Shown in pieces: positions 1-8,907 of a DNA stretch of 64,000 nucleotides. Positions within the stretch are counted from its first letter, which is position 1. Every line of letters begins with the position of its first letter. The notes under the pieces were generated by a model. That model was not told where the DNA came from. It was given only the letters and a program-made list of their open reading frames with translations, and made no database searches. Both the position numbers and the translations under genes were made by a program. Origin of the DNA: Deltaproteobacteria bacterium (GTDB taxonomy: Bacteria > Acidobacteriota > Thermoanaerobaculia > Multivoradales > JAHZIX01); the NCBI GenBank assembly GCA_022601195.1, contig JAHZIX010000025.1, forward strand, positions 62,001 through 126,000, read 5' to 3'.

Positions 1-333
1 TTAGCGCCTCTGGCTCTCGAGGGTACCCTCTGGGTGCTACTCTCCATCCCGTTAGCGATCAGTGTCGCACTTTACAAGGTTGAGTGGTTCTTCCCTGGAA
101 TACTGCTCCTCATCGGAGGTTGGAACCTTGCTTTCGCTACGTTGTTTGGAATGAGGATCTACTGGGCCTTTGGAGCCTCTTTAGTAGCCGCGGCAGTCGT
201 CCTAGTTGCCATGGACTCCCCCCTTTTCAGTGGTGGACATACCGGGGCAGCCATCGAGTATGCTTTGGGGATAGCCATCTTCAGAAAGGTCAAGCCGGGT
301 GCGACCCAACCGATCCCTGCATCCAAAAATTGA
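1..333 (+). CDS. 5'-truncated hypothetical membrane protein
   Basis: The frame is open from the first base of the window, so the true start lies upstream; the first possible internal start is a GTG at 34. The visible 110 residues are strongly hydrophobic with about three or four membrane segments (LLSIPLAISVALY, FFPGILLLIGGWNLAFATLF, FGASLVAAAVVLVAM) and a short basic, proline-containing tail ending PIPASKN. No family recognised. It lies 15 bp upstream of the next gene on the same strand, so the two are probably co-transcribed. Confidence 0.55.
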   Translation, partial: LAPLALEGTLWVLLSIPLAISVALYKVEWFFPGILLLIGGWNLAFATLFGMRIYWAFGASLVAAAVVLVAMDSPLFSGGHTGAAIEYALGIAIFRKVKPGATQPIPASKN

Positions 334-348
334 AAGGGCCAAGGCGGT

Positions 349-831
349 ATGTCCACCACTAGCAACACCACATCTCTGATCCGGTGTATTCCGAAACACC
401 TCCACTCCTACGATCTCTGCCCCCAAGGGGACGGGAGCCGAGCCGACCTAAGATTCAACTGGTTCGTTGAGAGAGGAACCATTGAAATCGACCGTAGAGT
501 TCTGGAAATTCAGAAGCATGGCCCACTGAGTGGTCACTGGACTCTGGACTGCGACGGCCAGGAGGAGGCTTCGGCGCATAAATCGAGTGTCCTCACTCGC
601 AGCTTCGAAATTCAAGATTCCACCGCAAATGTGAGTCTTCGAGCCATCTCTCCTTTCGGACGTGGCTTTTGCATCGAGGAGTCCGGTCAGGAAATAGCGA
701 CGATCAAACCGGACCACCTATTTACCCGTCGGTCTACGATTCAAATGGCCGCTAAGCCGCTGGCATTCACCACGGTAGCGTTTGCCTTTTGGCTAGTGGT
801 GCTCATGTGGCGTCGAGGCGATGACTACTGA
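349..831 (+). CDS. Hypothetical tail-anchored protein
   Basis: A 160-residue protein with a soluble, beta-rich N-terminal part of about 130 residues and one C-terminal membrane segment (FTTVAFAFWLVVLMW) followed by RRGDDY. This is the layout of a tail-anchored or C-terminally anchored membrane protein. There is no N-terminal signal peptide. An AAGGCGG-like stretch precedes the ATG. I recognise no domain; the basic and hydrophobic pattern around FEIQDSTANVSLRAI resembles repeated short beta strands. It follows the truncated membrane protein by 15 bp, which suggests an operon, and ends 137 bp before the convergent gene at 969. Confidence 0.5.
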   Translation: MSTTSNTTSLIRCIPKHLHSYDLCPQGDGSRADLRFNWFVERGTIEIDRRVLEIQKHGPLSGHWTLDCDGQEEASAHKSSVLTRSFEIQDSTANVSLRAISPFGRGFCIEESGQEIATIKPDHLFTRRSTIQMAAKPLAFTTVAFAFWLVVLMWRRGDDY

Positions 832-968
832 AAAGGTGATCTTGCCCAGTCTCTCTGAGGAGATTCCTGACCACCTGCTCTTCACTGATTCTTTTCCCCA
901 TAGTTCCCGGTTGGTCACAAGAGGTTAAAAGAGACCAGACACCGACCGCTCCCCCACCTCGCCCCAGC

Positions 969-2828
969 TCACCGTAACCACCCAAGCCCCTCTTCTTTCG
1001 GGTCATCGCGAAGTTTCTCCGCCCCTTCTCCACCAAAGGGATTGATTCCCGCCTCCAAACTTTGAATCCAATCGCTTCGCTTGGCCCTCGTTTCCTCGGG
1101 CCATTGACCCCCTGCCAGCTCGATGGCTCGTCGTAGATCAGAAAGGGCACCTTTCTGATCGCCCGCCAGGGCTCGGGAAACGCCTCGACTATCGAGATAA
1201 GCATGTCTCTCCGGCAGTAATTCCACTGCACGGTCGCAGGCTGGGAGGACGAATTCCGCCAACCCCCAGAGACTCCCATTCCAGCAGACAGTGTTGTTGT
1301 GGGAAGCCGCGCCTTCAGTCAAGACCTTCGACATCACATACTCCATCGTCGCCTTCGCCGCCTCTCCCTTGCCGCTCTCCTGGAGGATCTGAGCTTCCTT
1401 CAGCGAATAGATCAGCGACTTCGGTTTGAGGCTGACGGCTCGGCGAATGTTGGTGAGGGCCCGGTCGGGAGTCGCATCGATCCGCCGGTACACTTCGGCG
1501 AGACGAGCCAACGCGGGGACGAAGTCAGGAGCCACGGCGAGGGCTTGTTGGAGGTGCTGCTCAATGGCTGCTAGATTCTCTGTCCGCCGGTCCTGGTGAA
1601 ATCGGAGCACCGCCAGCCCATAGTGGCTCAGGGGGCCAGAGCCTCCTTGCTCCAAAGCCTCCTCGAAGGCAGCTTTCGCTTCCGGGAATTCCCGCCTCCC
1701 CACATGCAGAAGACCGGCAGCTTCGTGGGCGATAGCGAGCTTCGGCGTCCCCTTGAGAGCCACAGCAACGAGATCCTCGGCATCCTCCAACCGCCCTCCC
1801 TCCAGAAGAAAACGAGCTGCCAGGGCGGCGGCTTCCGCTGGTGGAATCTCACGGATCCGGAAGCCCTCTTGCTCCACCGGTGGAAGAGCCGGCAGCTTGG
1901 CGTAGGGGAAGAGGAGCTTTCGAATATGTTTTCGCAGCCCATGCTCCAGCTTGTTCAGGTCTCCAAATGCGTCGGCCAGGGCTTTTGGGCTTTCGACACC
2001 CTGGGCAATTAGAAGCATGTAGATCCTCAGCCGCTCCGAACCTTCGCTGGATCCCTCCCCCAAATGAATGTAGTGAGCCAGGACCCAAGATTGGGCGTAG
2101 AACAACGTGGTCTTATCCCTCTGGCGGTAGTGGGGAGAAAAGCGGTCGACATTGACCAGAACCTCCAGAGGCAAGAGACGACCTTTCCGGAGAGTGTTGA
2201 GATGTGATTGATTGGCAAGCCCTATCTCCGCAGCCTTGGAAGTCAGGCGGGTGCCACTCCAAAACTCCGCTAAGCCTTCATCGAGCCAAACCGGAAACCG
2301 AAGCCGGACGCCATAGTGGGCCAGAAAATGGAAGTACTCGTGATACAGGAGTCGGAAATCATCACCACCCATGAGATCGGCGCGAAGGACGACTTGCGGG
2401 GAAATCGATGCGGTCCGAAACAACCCCGCTGGACGGCTGCGGCCAGCGGACTCCCAAAACGCTGGAAGAAATCGCTTCATCGTTGGCTCATCACGGAGGG
2501 CGAATACCTGAAGGGGAGGGCTGGTCGGAATCGCCGCTCCCGGCAAGGACTGAGCAAAGAGCGAGCGGACCTGTTCGAAATGTATTGCCGTCTTCCGCGC
2601 CTGTTTCTGGCCAGCGTTGCTCACGACGACGAAGTTCTCACTGCGCACTTCGAGCCATTTTCCCGGCAAACCGCTCGCCTGGAGCACGGGTCCCCAACAG
2701 GTCGTGACCAAAAACCAGGCGACTCCTGCTCCCCACACTCTCCGCCAAAGGCCACATCTGGAGCGTTCCGACCCCCGTAAGCTTGGGATCACAGGATAGA
2801 CATCTCTCCGACCCAGCGATTTCTTCAT
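969..2828 (-). CDS. Secreted HExxH (gluzincin-like) peptidase with TPR repeats
   Basis: This 619-residue protein probably acts outside the cytoplasm, because residues 30-50 form a hydrophobic signal or anchor segment. Residues 55-300 resemble the peptidase-MA / DUF1570 type of zinc metalloprotease: HEYFH at 163-167 gives the two zinc histidines and the general base, and WLDEGLAEF at 181-189 supplies the downstream glutamate expected of gluzincins. Residues 330-600 are tetratricopeptide repeats, probably a protein-binding arm. The start is well supported by GGAGGAGG about 8 nt upstream of the ATG. It is transcribed alone. Peptidase activity is inferred from the motif; the substrate is unknown. 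Confidence 0.8.
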   Translation of the reverse strand: MKKSLGRRDVYPVIPSLRGSERSRCGLWRRVWGAGVAWFLVTTCWGPVLQASGLPGKWLEVRSENFVVVSNAGQKQARKTAIHFEQVRSLFAQSLPGAAIPTSPPLQVFALRDEPTMKRFLPAFWESAGRSRPAGLFRTASISPQVVLRADLMGGDDFRLLYHEYFHFLAHYGVRLRFPVWLDEGLAEFWSGTRLTSKAAEIGLANQSHLNTLRKGRLLPLEVLVNVDRFSPHYRQRDKTTLFYAQSWVLAHYIHLGEGSSEGSERLRIYMLLIAQGVESPKALADAFGDLNKLEHGLRKHIRKLLFPYAKLPALPPVEQEGFRIREIPPAEAAALAARFLLEGGRLEDAEDLVAVALKGTPKLAIAHEAAGLLHVGRREFPEAKAAFEEALEQGGSGPLSHYGLAVLRFHQDRRTENLAAIEQHLQQALAVAPDFVPALARLAEVYRRIDATPDRALTNIRRAVSLKPKSLIYSLKEAQILQESGKGEAAKATMEYVMSKVLTEGAASHNNTVCWNGSLWGLAEFVLPACDRAVELLPERHAYLDSRGVSRALAGDQKGALSDLRRAIELAGGQWPEETRAKRSDWIQSLEAGINPFGGEGAEKLRDDPKEEGLGWLR

Positions 2829-3431
2829 CTTGTTGCCTCCTCCTCCACCCCTGTCAATGAAAGAGGCACTTGCGAAATTCGATAGAGCCGGGAGCCATGG
2901 TTGGTGAGGTGATCTCGATCTCTGAGCCCTCCCCGTCTCTCAGAGACTCTCCTGACTCCCACTACCTCGCCACCAGCAAAGATCTGCCCCTCGAGGTGAC
3001 TGGCTACGCTTCCACGACCCAGGCTAGCACCGGTAAATGGAAATCAAATTTTCTCCAATTATACATTCCGTCAACCCTCTCCGGTTTCAGAACCTGAGAG
3101 AACCATCTCATCGGATCCGCACGACCTGTCACGAGGCCAAGCCCGGCTGTAGGTCGGCTGATCCCGACAATCCCTTTGAGACACCCTGCAATCGCAGAAA
3201 GTCTCCTGACTTTCTATCCATGTCTCGGCGATGGAAGTTTTTCTCGGCAGCCTTTGATCAAGATCGATCCTATTTCCCGCGTGCAGGACAGGAGGAACTA
3301 ACTCTCTCTTCTTACCGACTTCGTCGCGAGGCAACGTAGGTGCCAATCGACTCGAGGAAAAGGGTCATTTCTGTGACCTAAGGGAGCCACATATTGTTCA
3401 GGAGCAGAACCCCCTTCTGACAGTAAAGGTC
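2829..3431 (+). other. Intergenic region between divergent genes
   Basis: About 600 bp separate the divergent genes at 2828 and 3555. The short open frames here have no convincing start or composition. No tRNA or mobile element is visible. The region must hold the promoters of both flanking genes; the 3' end merges into a hairpin-rich leader. Confidence 0.4.
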
Positions 3432-3536
3432 TCGATGAAATCGAACTCGCGGCAGAAATTTGGCGAGAAGGAAGAGCTAGCTTCCGGCCCGGCCCACCGG
3501 GCCTTCAGCTTACGGTGACGGCAGGGTCAATTTTTC
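3432..3536 (+). promoter_or_regulatory. Hairpin-rich 5' leader of the beta-helix gene
   Basis: Three hairpins lie in series just upstream of the start at 3555: TCGAT-GAA-ATCGA (3432-3444), GGAAG-AGCTAG-CTTCC (3470-3485) and GGCCCGG-CCCA-CCGGGCC (3486-3503). They are followed by a weak TGAC/GTCA pair and a T5 run at 3531-3535, then AAGGGG as ribosome-binding site. This resembles a structured leader that could act by attenuation. It does not match a riboswitch consensus I know. Confidence 0.35.
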
Positions 3537-3554
3537 TTCACAAAGGGGATATCT

Positions 3555-6158
3555 ATGTGCCTGAAATTCTCTGTTTCATCCTTCCGATCATGGGGTGCGA
3601 ATCGACAAACTCGCCTATTGTTCTACTCCTACTTGATCTGCTTGCTCTCGGCCTCCACCGCCCACGCCACTATTGACAACATAACCCTCATCAATGCCGA
3701 TACAGATCAGGCCATTGGCGCCCATGATCCTATCGTCGAAGCAGCGGAGATCGACCTTCAGGCTTTACCGACGGATCAGCTGAATCTGCGAGCGAACATC
3801 AATCCCGGAGCCACCTCTTCCGTGAGAAGTGTGAAATTCATCCTACGCTTGGGTGGGGTCGACATTCACACTCAGATTGAAAACGCGGCTCCCTACGCCT
3901 CCTATGGGGATGTCTCGGGCGACTACCACGGAACCGTATTGGCTACCGGTTCCTACGAATTGGTAGTCACTTCCCACACGAGTCCTGGAGCCCGAGGTAC
4001 GCGATTGGATCACGATACTCTCCATTTTGAAATTGCCGAAGGTACAGATACTGGACCCGTCCTGAGCGTCACCGTCGTAGATGCGGTGACCGATCAGGCG
4101 ATGACCGGCCACAACCCCCTTCTAGCAGGTGCTCTCGTCGACCTAGCCGACCTTCAGCAGGCGGACCAGATTTCTATTCTGGCTAATCTGGACCCCAACG
4201 CCACGAACATCGACCGAATCCATTTCGATCTCGATGGCCAAGTCGACTTCAGAATCGAGGGTCAGGCTCCCTACGCACTATTCGGTGATATTGGGATCAA
4301 CATTGTCGGAGGAAGTCTGCCAGTGGGCCTTCATAGCCTGGTAGTGAGAGCCACGGATAGCAGCGACAACCCGGTTGGAAGTGCCTATGCCGTCGACTTC
4401 GAGATCGTGGACACTTCCGACGGAGGCGATGATGATGACGGCGATGACGGGGACGACGGCGATGACGGGGATGACGGCGATGACGGGAATGACGGTGGCA
4501 GCACCGAGCTTGGCCCCTTACCTGCCAACACCCAAGACCTCTTCGACGCCATCACCGGCACCGTGGCCTATGTCGACGGCGATGGCGGCTCCGACTCCAA
4601 CCCCTGCACTGCCAGTTCCCCTTGCGCCTCCCTCGGGGAAGGCATGACCCTAATCAACAACGGCGTCGCTGACACTTTGGTCATTCGGGGTGGCAGTGAA
4701 GCGTCACCGGTCGTCTATCGGGAGAGCATCACCCTTAGCCGTAGCGGCGTAACCATTATGGCCTATCCCGGGGAGGTGGTTATCCTTACTGGCCTGATAC
4801 CCGCTGACTCCGGCTGGAACCTAGAGGGAAGTAACTACTGGCGCACCTACACGACGAGCCTCTGGGAGCACCCCATGACCGCCTACGAAAACCACTATGG
4901 TGAGCCTCAACGAGAGAAGGCTCCGGAGATGGTGGTGGTCGATGGCGAGCCTCTTGCCACCGTCTATGCCAAAGGTGACCTGGTCGCCGGCACTTTCTGG
5001 CGAGAAGGGACCGCCAACTCCCCAACCAAGCTGTGGGCACGCTTTCCGGAAGATCGAGCACCAGGAAGTTTCGACTCCGTGGAAGTGGGCGACAAGCCTG
5101 TCCTCCTGACCACCCGTGATCAGAACGTCAACAACCTGACCGTTGCCGGCCTCAACCTCATGTATGGCCCCAACAGCGCTGACAGCGATACCGTCCAAGG
5201 AGGGATATTGGATACAGAATCCTCCTCGAACTCCACTTTTCGCGACCTCACGGTCATGTACGCCAACGGAGTGGGTATTTCCCTCTATGGCGACGACAAT
5301 ACCTACCAAAGGGTACGGGCGATCAAGAACGGCCAAGTCGGATACCACGGCAACGTACGCACTTCGACGATGACGGATTGCAGCGCCATCGCCAACAACT
5401 GGAAGGGTTTTCAGGCCCGTTGGGAAGCCGGCGGCGCGAAGTTTACCAAGTCCAGCCTCGACAACGTGATCGAACGTTTCTATTCCGCCGACAACGACGG
5501 CCCCGGTCTGTGGTTCGACATTGGCCCCAAGCGCAATGTTGTGCGGAACTCCAAATTCATCAACAATCAATTCGTTGGCTTCTTCTTCGAACGAACCACT
5601 GCCTCCTTCAACCGATTGGAGAACAGCGTTATCTTCGGCACGCGCCTCCATGTCAACGTACTCCATCCGAGCAACATCGACGGCAGTGGTATTCACCTGC
5701 AAGCGACCGGTTTCAACACGGTCTCTCAGAACACCATCTACTCCAACCAGGGGGATGGCATCTCCATCAACCTGCCGGACGGGAACGGCAATAACGAACA
5801 GAATATGTTCTTCGACAATCTTTTGGTGAGAAACGGCATCGGAGGAACCCTCGGTAATCCCTCGGACTACCAGTTCCAGATTCTTTGCGACGCAGCCAGC
5901 TCTTCGGTTGTAGGAACCCAAACCCTAGACGGCAATCTCTATTGGGATCAGCCCGCAGCGGGGGACAAGATCTTCCAAATTTCTTGCCAGAGCGGGTCCG
6001 GTACCGATTCCCTGGGAACCTGGATCAACCAGACCTCTTCCACCAACGAAGGGCTACTCGATGCCGCTCAACCGGTGCTGGAAGATGCCACCAGCCCTGA
6101 CGGGTATACCGTGGTGGGTTCTCAGGCCGCCGGCAAAGGAGCTAGCCTGAGCTGGTAG
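3555..6158 (+). CDS. Secreted right-handed beta-helix protein with Asp/Gly linker
   Basis: An 867-residue exported protein with a long, Ser/Arg-containing signal region ending near STAHA (residues 33-38). Residues 40-170 and 172-300 are two copies of one beta-sandwich-like domain: both carry T-[LV]-x-[ND]-A-x-T-D-Q-A near the start and a DxxIxGHDP/GHNP motif, as found beside carbohydrate-binding modules. Residues about 291-315 are an acidic DDGDD linker that could bind Ca2+. Residues 335-860 begin with YVDGDGGSDSNPC and contain parallel beta-helix rungs (YANGVGISLYGDDNTY, NTVSQNTIYSNQGDGI), typical of polysaccharide lyases and hydrolases. The start is supported by AAGGGG. The substrate is unknown; a role in polysaccharide breakdown is inference. 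Confidence 0.85.
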   Translation: MCLKFSVSSFRSWGANRQTRLLFYSYLICLLSASTAHATIDNITLINADTDQAIGAHDPIVEAAEIDLQALPTDQLNLRANINPGATSSVRSVKFILRLGGVDIHTQIENAAPYASYGDVSGDYHGTVLATGSYELVVTSHTSPGARGTRLDHDTLHFEIAEGTDTGPVLSVTVVDAVTDQAMTGHNPLLAGALVDLADLQQADQISILANLDPNATNIDRIHFDLDGQVDFRIEGQAPYALFGDIGINIVGGSLPVGLHSLVVRATDSSDNPVGSAYAVDFEIVDTSDGGDDDDGDDGDDGDDGDDGDDGNDGGSTELGPLPANTQDLFDAITGTVAYVDGDGGSDSNPCTASSPCASLGEGMTLINNGVADTLVIRGGSEASPVVYRESITLSRSGVTIMAYPGEVVILTGLIPADSGWNLEGSNYWRTYTTSLWEHPMTAYENHYGEPQREKAPEMVVVDGEPLATVYAKGDLVAGTFWREGTANSPTKLWARFPEDRAPGSFDSVEVGDKPVLLTTRDQNVNNLTVAGLNLMYGPNSADSDTVQGGILDTESSSNSTFRDLTVMYANGVGISLYGDDNTYQRVRAIKNGQVGYHGNVRTSTMTDCSAIANNWKGFQARWEAGGAKFTKSSLDNVIERFYSADNDGPGLWFDIGPKRNVVRNSKFINNQFVGFFFERTTASFNRLENSVIFGTRLHVNVLHPSNIDGSGIHLQATGFNTVSQNTIYSNQGDGISINLPDGNGNNEQNMFFDNLLVRNGIGGTLGNPSDYQFQILCDAASSSVVGTQTLDGNLYWDQPAAGDKIFQISCQSGSGTDSLGTWINQTSSTNEGLLDAAQPVLEDATSPDGYTVVGSQAAGKGASLSW
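4427..4496 (+). repeat. In-frame GAY/GGN tandem repeat coding an Asp/Gly linker
   Basis: About 70 bp built of imperfect 9- and 15-bp units such as GATGACGGG and GACGGCGATGACGGG. It encodes an acidic DGDDGDD linker between the second beta-sandwich domain and the beta-helix. Such repeats can change length by slippage in multiples of three without breaking the frame. Confidence 0.8.
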
Positions 6159-6239
6159 AGATCCGTCTCGCCCTAAACACTTGAAGCAGGCTCTTTCCTT
6201 CGAGGCTCGATGACCTCCGTTCCACCCATGATTGGACGG

Positions 6240-6914
6240 TCACTCGGGGGGAAGAGCCGTTTTGTTGAGGCGGTTGAGAACGTAGGTACCCGTCTTGGTG
6301 AAACTCATCGCGTATTGATCCGCGAACTCTTCCATCTGTCTTCGGTTCGCCTTCGACCAGTACCGGCCGTACCAATCGACGTGATGACCCACCTCATGGT
6401 AGAGAACATGAACCCAGAACCGACGAAGCTCTGACATCGAGAACTCGACGTACCACCACCCACGCTGCCGAAAAGGAGGGGCTCCAAATCGGGCATATTC
6501 CTGGGAAGCTCTCCCTGTCGGCTTGCTGCGGCCGAAACAGATACGCAGATCGCGACGCCACGGATACATCACGATGACTCGCACGCCACTGCCACAAATG
6601 AACTCCGCCAGTGGAAGCCCCTGCCGGCGGTCTGTGGCCCCTGGTCGGCGTAGCCACAAGTGTGTGACCCCCGAGTGGTGTCGCTTCGGCAGTGCCTCGA
6701 GAACCTCAACACTCTCTCGACCGGTCATTGGGAAAAGGTAGTCCCGCGAGGGGTTGTCCTCGATGAGGATGGGAGTCGTCTGATGATGTCCCGGCGGCGA
6801 GAGGGAATGTGCCCGATTGAAGATACGATCGGTGATCTTGGGAGAGGTTCTGCCCCCGTGCACGTCGCTGAACTTCCGGTTCTTTCGCCAGGCGGTGTGC
6901 TTCCTGCTACGCAT
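6240..6914 (-). CDS. Small HExxH putative metallopeptidase
   Basis: A 224-residue basic protein without a clear signal peptide. Its second half has YHEVGHHVD (residues 172-180), a classical zinc HExxH site, followed 18-20 residues later by EEFADQYA, which could give the third ligand. The order HExxH plus E-[EF]-x-A-D is common in the M48/M78-like peptidase-fold proteins that lack further annotation. The N-terminal half (SVEVLEALPKRHHSGV) is unassigned. No ribosome-binding site is obvious at the ATG, so the start is uncertain. It is convergent with the beta-helix gene (81 bp apart). Enzyme activity is inferred only from the motif. Confidence 0.6.
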   Translation of the reverse strand: MRSRKHTAWRKNRKFSDVHGGRTSPKITDRIFNRAHSLSPPGHHQTTPILIEDNPSRDYLFPMTGRESVEVLEALPKRHHSGVTHLWLRRPGATDRRQGLPLAEFICGSGVRVIVMYPWRRDLRICFGRSKPTGRASQEYARFGAPPFRQRGWWYVEFSMSELRRFWVHVLYHEVGHHVDWYGRYWSKANRRQMEEFADQYAMSFTKTGTYVLNRLNKTALPPE

Positions 6915-7006
6915 AGGTTTCAGCCTGTGATCTCAGTCCGTCCAATTTTAATACTAACGCTATGACGACTGAAGAGGCAGCGAACTCCTGCCCGCCTTCT
7001 TCGCTC

Positions 7007-7035
7007 TAGGTCGCTGGTCCATAGGTCGCTGGTCC
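7007..7035 (+). repeat. Two tandem copies of a 14-bp sequence
   Basis: TAGGTCGCTGGTCC occurs at 7007-7020 and again at 7022-7035, a 15-bp period. It lies in the noncoding region between 6914 and 7568. No function can be assigned; it could be a simple duplication or a binding-site pair. Confidence 0.6.
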
Positions 7036-7152
7036 CTAGTCTGAGCCTTCTCAGATTCCAAGATCTGATGCCTTGCCAAGGAGCGAAAATTTCTACGATC
7101 TCCAAATTTCTCTCTGATGGTAAGACTCCCCCACCTTCTTTTGCGTTCTTAG

Positions 7153-7371
7153 AAGGGATGCCCCACCGACTCCGCTTTCTACCGCGAAAAGAAGCCGGCG
7201 GAACCCTCCTCGAAACAGAAATCGCCTCCCGACACCGCCTCGAAGGCAGCCGTATCCTCGGTCGCCGCGGAGAGACTCCAGCAAGGGGACCTCACCGTCG
7301 AATTCCCCATCGGCAGCTTCTCCCCTCCCCGACCTTTCATCAAAGCCATTCAGGGCTTGAAACCCGGATAG
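7153..7371 (+). pseudogene. Possible C-terminal gene remnant
   Basis: A 72-codon open stretch between a TAG at 7150 and a TAG at 7369 has no ATG, GTG or TTG in its first 60 codons, yet its translation looks protein-like (KKPAEPSSKQK, then AAERLQQGDLTVEFPIG and FIKAIQGLKPG). This suggests the tail of a decayed gene or an unannotated frameshift. No family recognised. The rest of 6915-7567 shows no credible gene. Confidence 0.25.
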
Positions 7372-7567
7372 CAGACTCACCCTCCATCTATTAGTCTGAC
7401 CTTGGTAAACGGTGGTGGTTTCTCAAGGACGAGGTGTGCCAAAAACCGTCTTGTCAGCCCAACTTACCCAGAGATGGATATGAAATCGCCTTCAACGGCC
7501 ACCGATAGAATTCCCGCATCTCTAGAAAAGGCATGTTCTCCCCCACGCATAGGCTCAAATTGGGCGA

Positions 7568-8779
7568 TTAGAGGACTGGCGCCTCTCCATACACCGAGGT
7601 GTCCGGCCGGTACTTCTGCCATGCGAACCATAGGGAGTAGGTCGAGATCAACTCGCGCAGCCGCTGCCCCTCTAGGGGACCGGCAGAAGCTCGACCGCTG
7701 ATGACGTCCCATTTGGAACCGGACTCGACATCGTGGAGCTCATCTCCCTTCAGCTCGAAGGTGAGCTCCCGTTCTCCCACTCGTCGATCGTAGACACGGC
7801 CAGTGGCTTGGTCGTTCGCCAGGACGATCAGAATCGGCGCCTCCTCGAGATGATCGTGAACCAGTCGTCCGCTTTTGACCAAGCGTCGAGCCAGGTAGGC
7901 GCGGGCCTCGACATGGCCCTCGACGCCGATAACCAGATCCGTCTTGCGCACCGGCCCCGGCTCGGCTTCTGCCAGTCCGGCCAGGGCATCGCCGGTGAAA
8001 CGAGCGCCGTAGGGCACCGAGGACTTGATGTAAACCGTGGACTCCGGGTGAAGCGCACGCCAGGCCGACCAGGTGGTCATGGTCGAAGGCAACTTGCGCA
8101 GACGCTGGCCCTTCTTTTCGCCCTCCACTGCCTCCCCCATCAGCTGGCTCCAGCGGGAGCGAGTCTCGGCGTCGTAGAGGATGAGCGTGCCGCGATCTAG
8201 GCCGGAAACACCAAAATTGAGGATCTCTTTTTCGATCATGCGAGCGTAGACCACGCCGCTATGGTCGATGGGTCACCAGGTGGAGGCGATCGGCTCACCC
8301 GCCAGGGTGTCGTTCACTACCTCATTCAAGGGTCCGTTCATGTAATTCACCGGGTACGCCCGCGCCTGCCCTTCGATGACGATGCCTATCACCAGATCGT
8401 CATCGCCGAGATCAGCGTCCGCGGCGGAGATGATTTCAGGATCCACGTTGAGCGGAAAACCGGCGTCTCGCTGGCCGCTCATCTCTGATAGATCCTGCGG
8501 GCCCGAATACGGACGCGCAGCCCTTTGCTCCTGGTGAGCCCAAAGCTCCCGGTGAACGATCATTCCGTCCCCATCGGTATCCAGAGTCTCGCGCAGCTGG
8601 TCGGTTAAACCCGCCTCCTTGGCAGAAACTGCTGCCTTGGCGTCCGCCTCGAAAGTCTCGGTGAGCATCACTATGGACTCCCAATAGCCCAGGGGGTTGC
8701 TGTCTCGGTGTGCGCAGCCACTTAGGAGGACACCGGCGGCCAGAAGGATGATCAGGATCGCGCTAGTCGAGGGTCTCAT
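7568..8779 (-). CDS. DUF3179 family lipoprotein, candidate selenoprotein (in-frame UGA at codon 169)
   Basis: Two frames in the same register are separated by one UGA at 8275-8273. Read through, they give one 403-residue DUF3179 protein. Residues 1-22 are a lipoprotein signal (LILLAAGVLLSGC). Residues about 105-255 are the first DUF3179 domain (DDDLVIGIVIEGQARAYPV, then STW-UGA-PIDHSGVVYAR, FGVSGL, DAETRSRWSQ, LPSTMTTWSAW). Residues 270-400 are a second, divergent copy (KTDLVIGVEGHVEARAY, ELTFEL, SGSKWDVISG). In this family a Cys precedes the proline where UGA stands here, so selenocysteine is the natural reading; the second Cys of the usual CPxC is Asp. A SECIS-like hairpin lies directly downstream. 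The start has GGAGA. Alternatives are a Cys-to-stop mutation or a sequencing error. The function of DUF3179 is unknown; a redox role is inference. Confidence 0.75.
8232..8268 (-). promoter_or_regulatory. SECIS-like hairpin just after the in-frame UGA
   Basis: On the minus strand, nt 5-41 after the UGA fold into a stem of 14 pairs: 8268-8265 with 8235-8232, 8263-8261 with 8239-8237, 8259-8257 with 8242-8240, and 8256-8253 with 8247-8244. Interruptions are one C/A mismatch, a bulged A at 8260 and a bulged U at 8243. The apical loop 8252-8248 is GGUCU. Bacterial SECIS elements have a small loop with G in the first two positions, about 16-37 nt after UGA; here the loop begins at nt 21. The E. coli formate dehydrogenase SECIS also has GGUCU in its loop. 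In E. coli the bulged U is on the 5' arm, here on the 3' arm. Confidence 0.65.
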
Positions 8780-8907
8780 AGAGTCTCCAGCAGGGCTCGG
8801 AAGGTGAGCCTTTCCAATCGATAGTTACGTTTTTCCGGAACGAATCTCGCTCACCTAGATTATCGGGATGTAGGCCTTGGGCGCTAGTCGCCTTCAGGAG
8901 CTCTCCC

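Noticed and set aside
3432..3536. Cyclic-di-GMP (GEMM) riboswitch
   Set aside because: The leader has strong hairpins, but I could not place the conserved GEMM core (A-rich junction and tetraloop-receptor) on them.
4427..4496. CRISPR-like or other regulatory repeat
   Set aside because: The units are short, contiguous and in frame, and encode an Asp/Gly linker; no spacer structure.
4821..5921. A 366-codon minus-strand frame
   Set aside because: Antisense shadow of the beta-helix gene, with no ribosome-binding site or recognisable domain.
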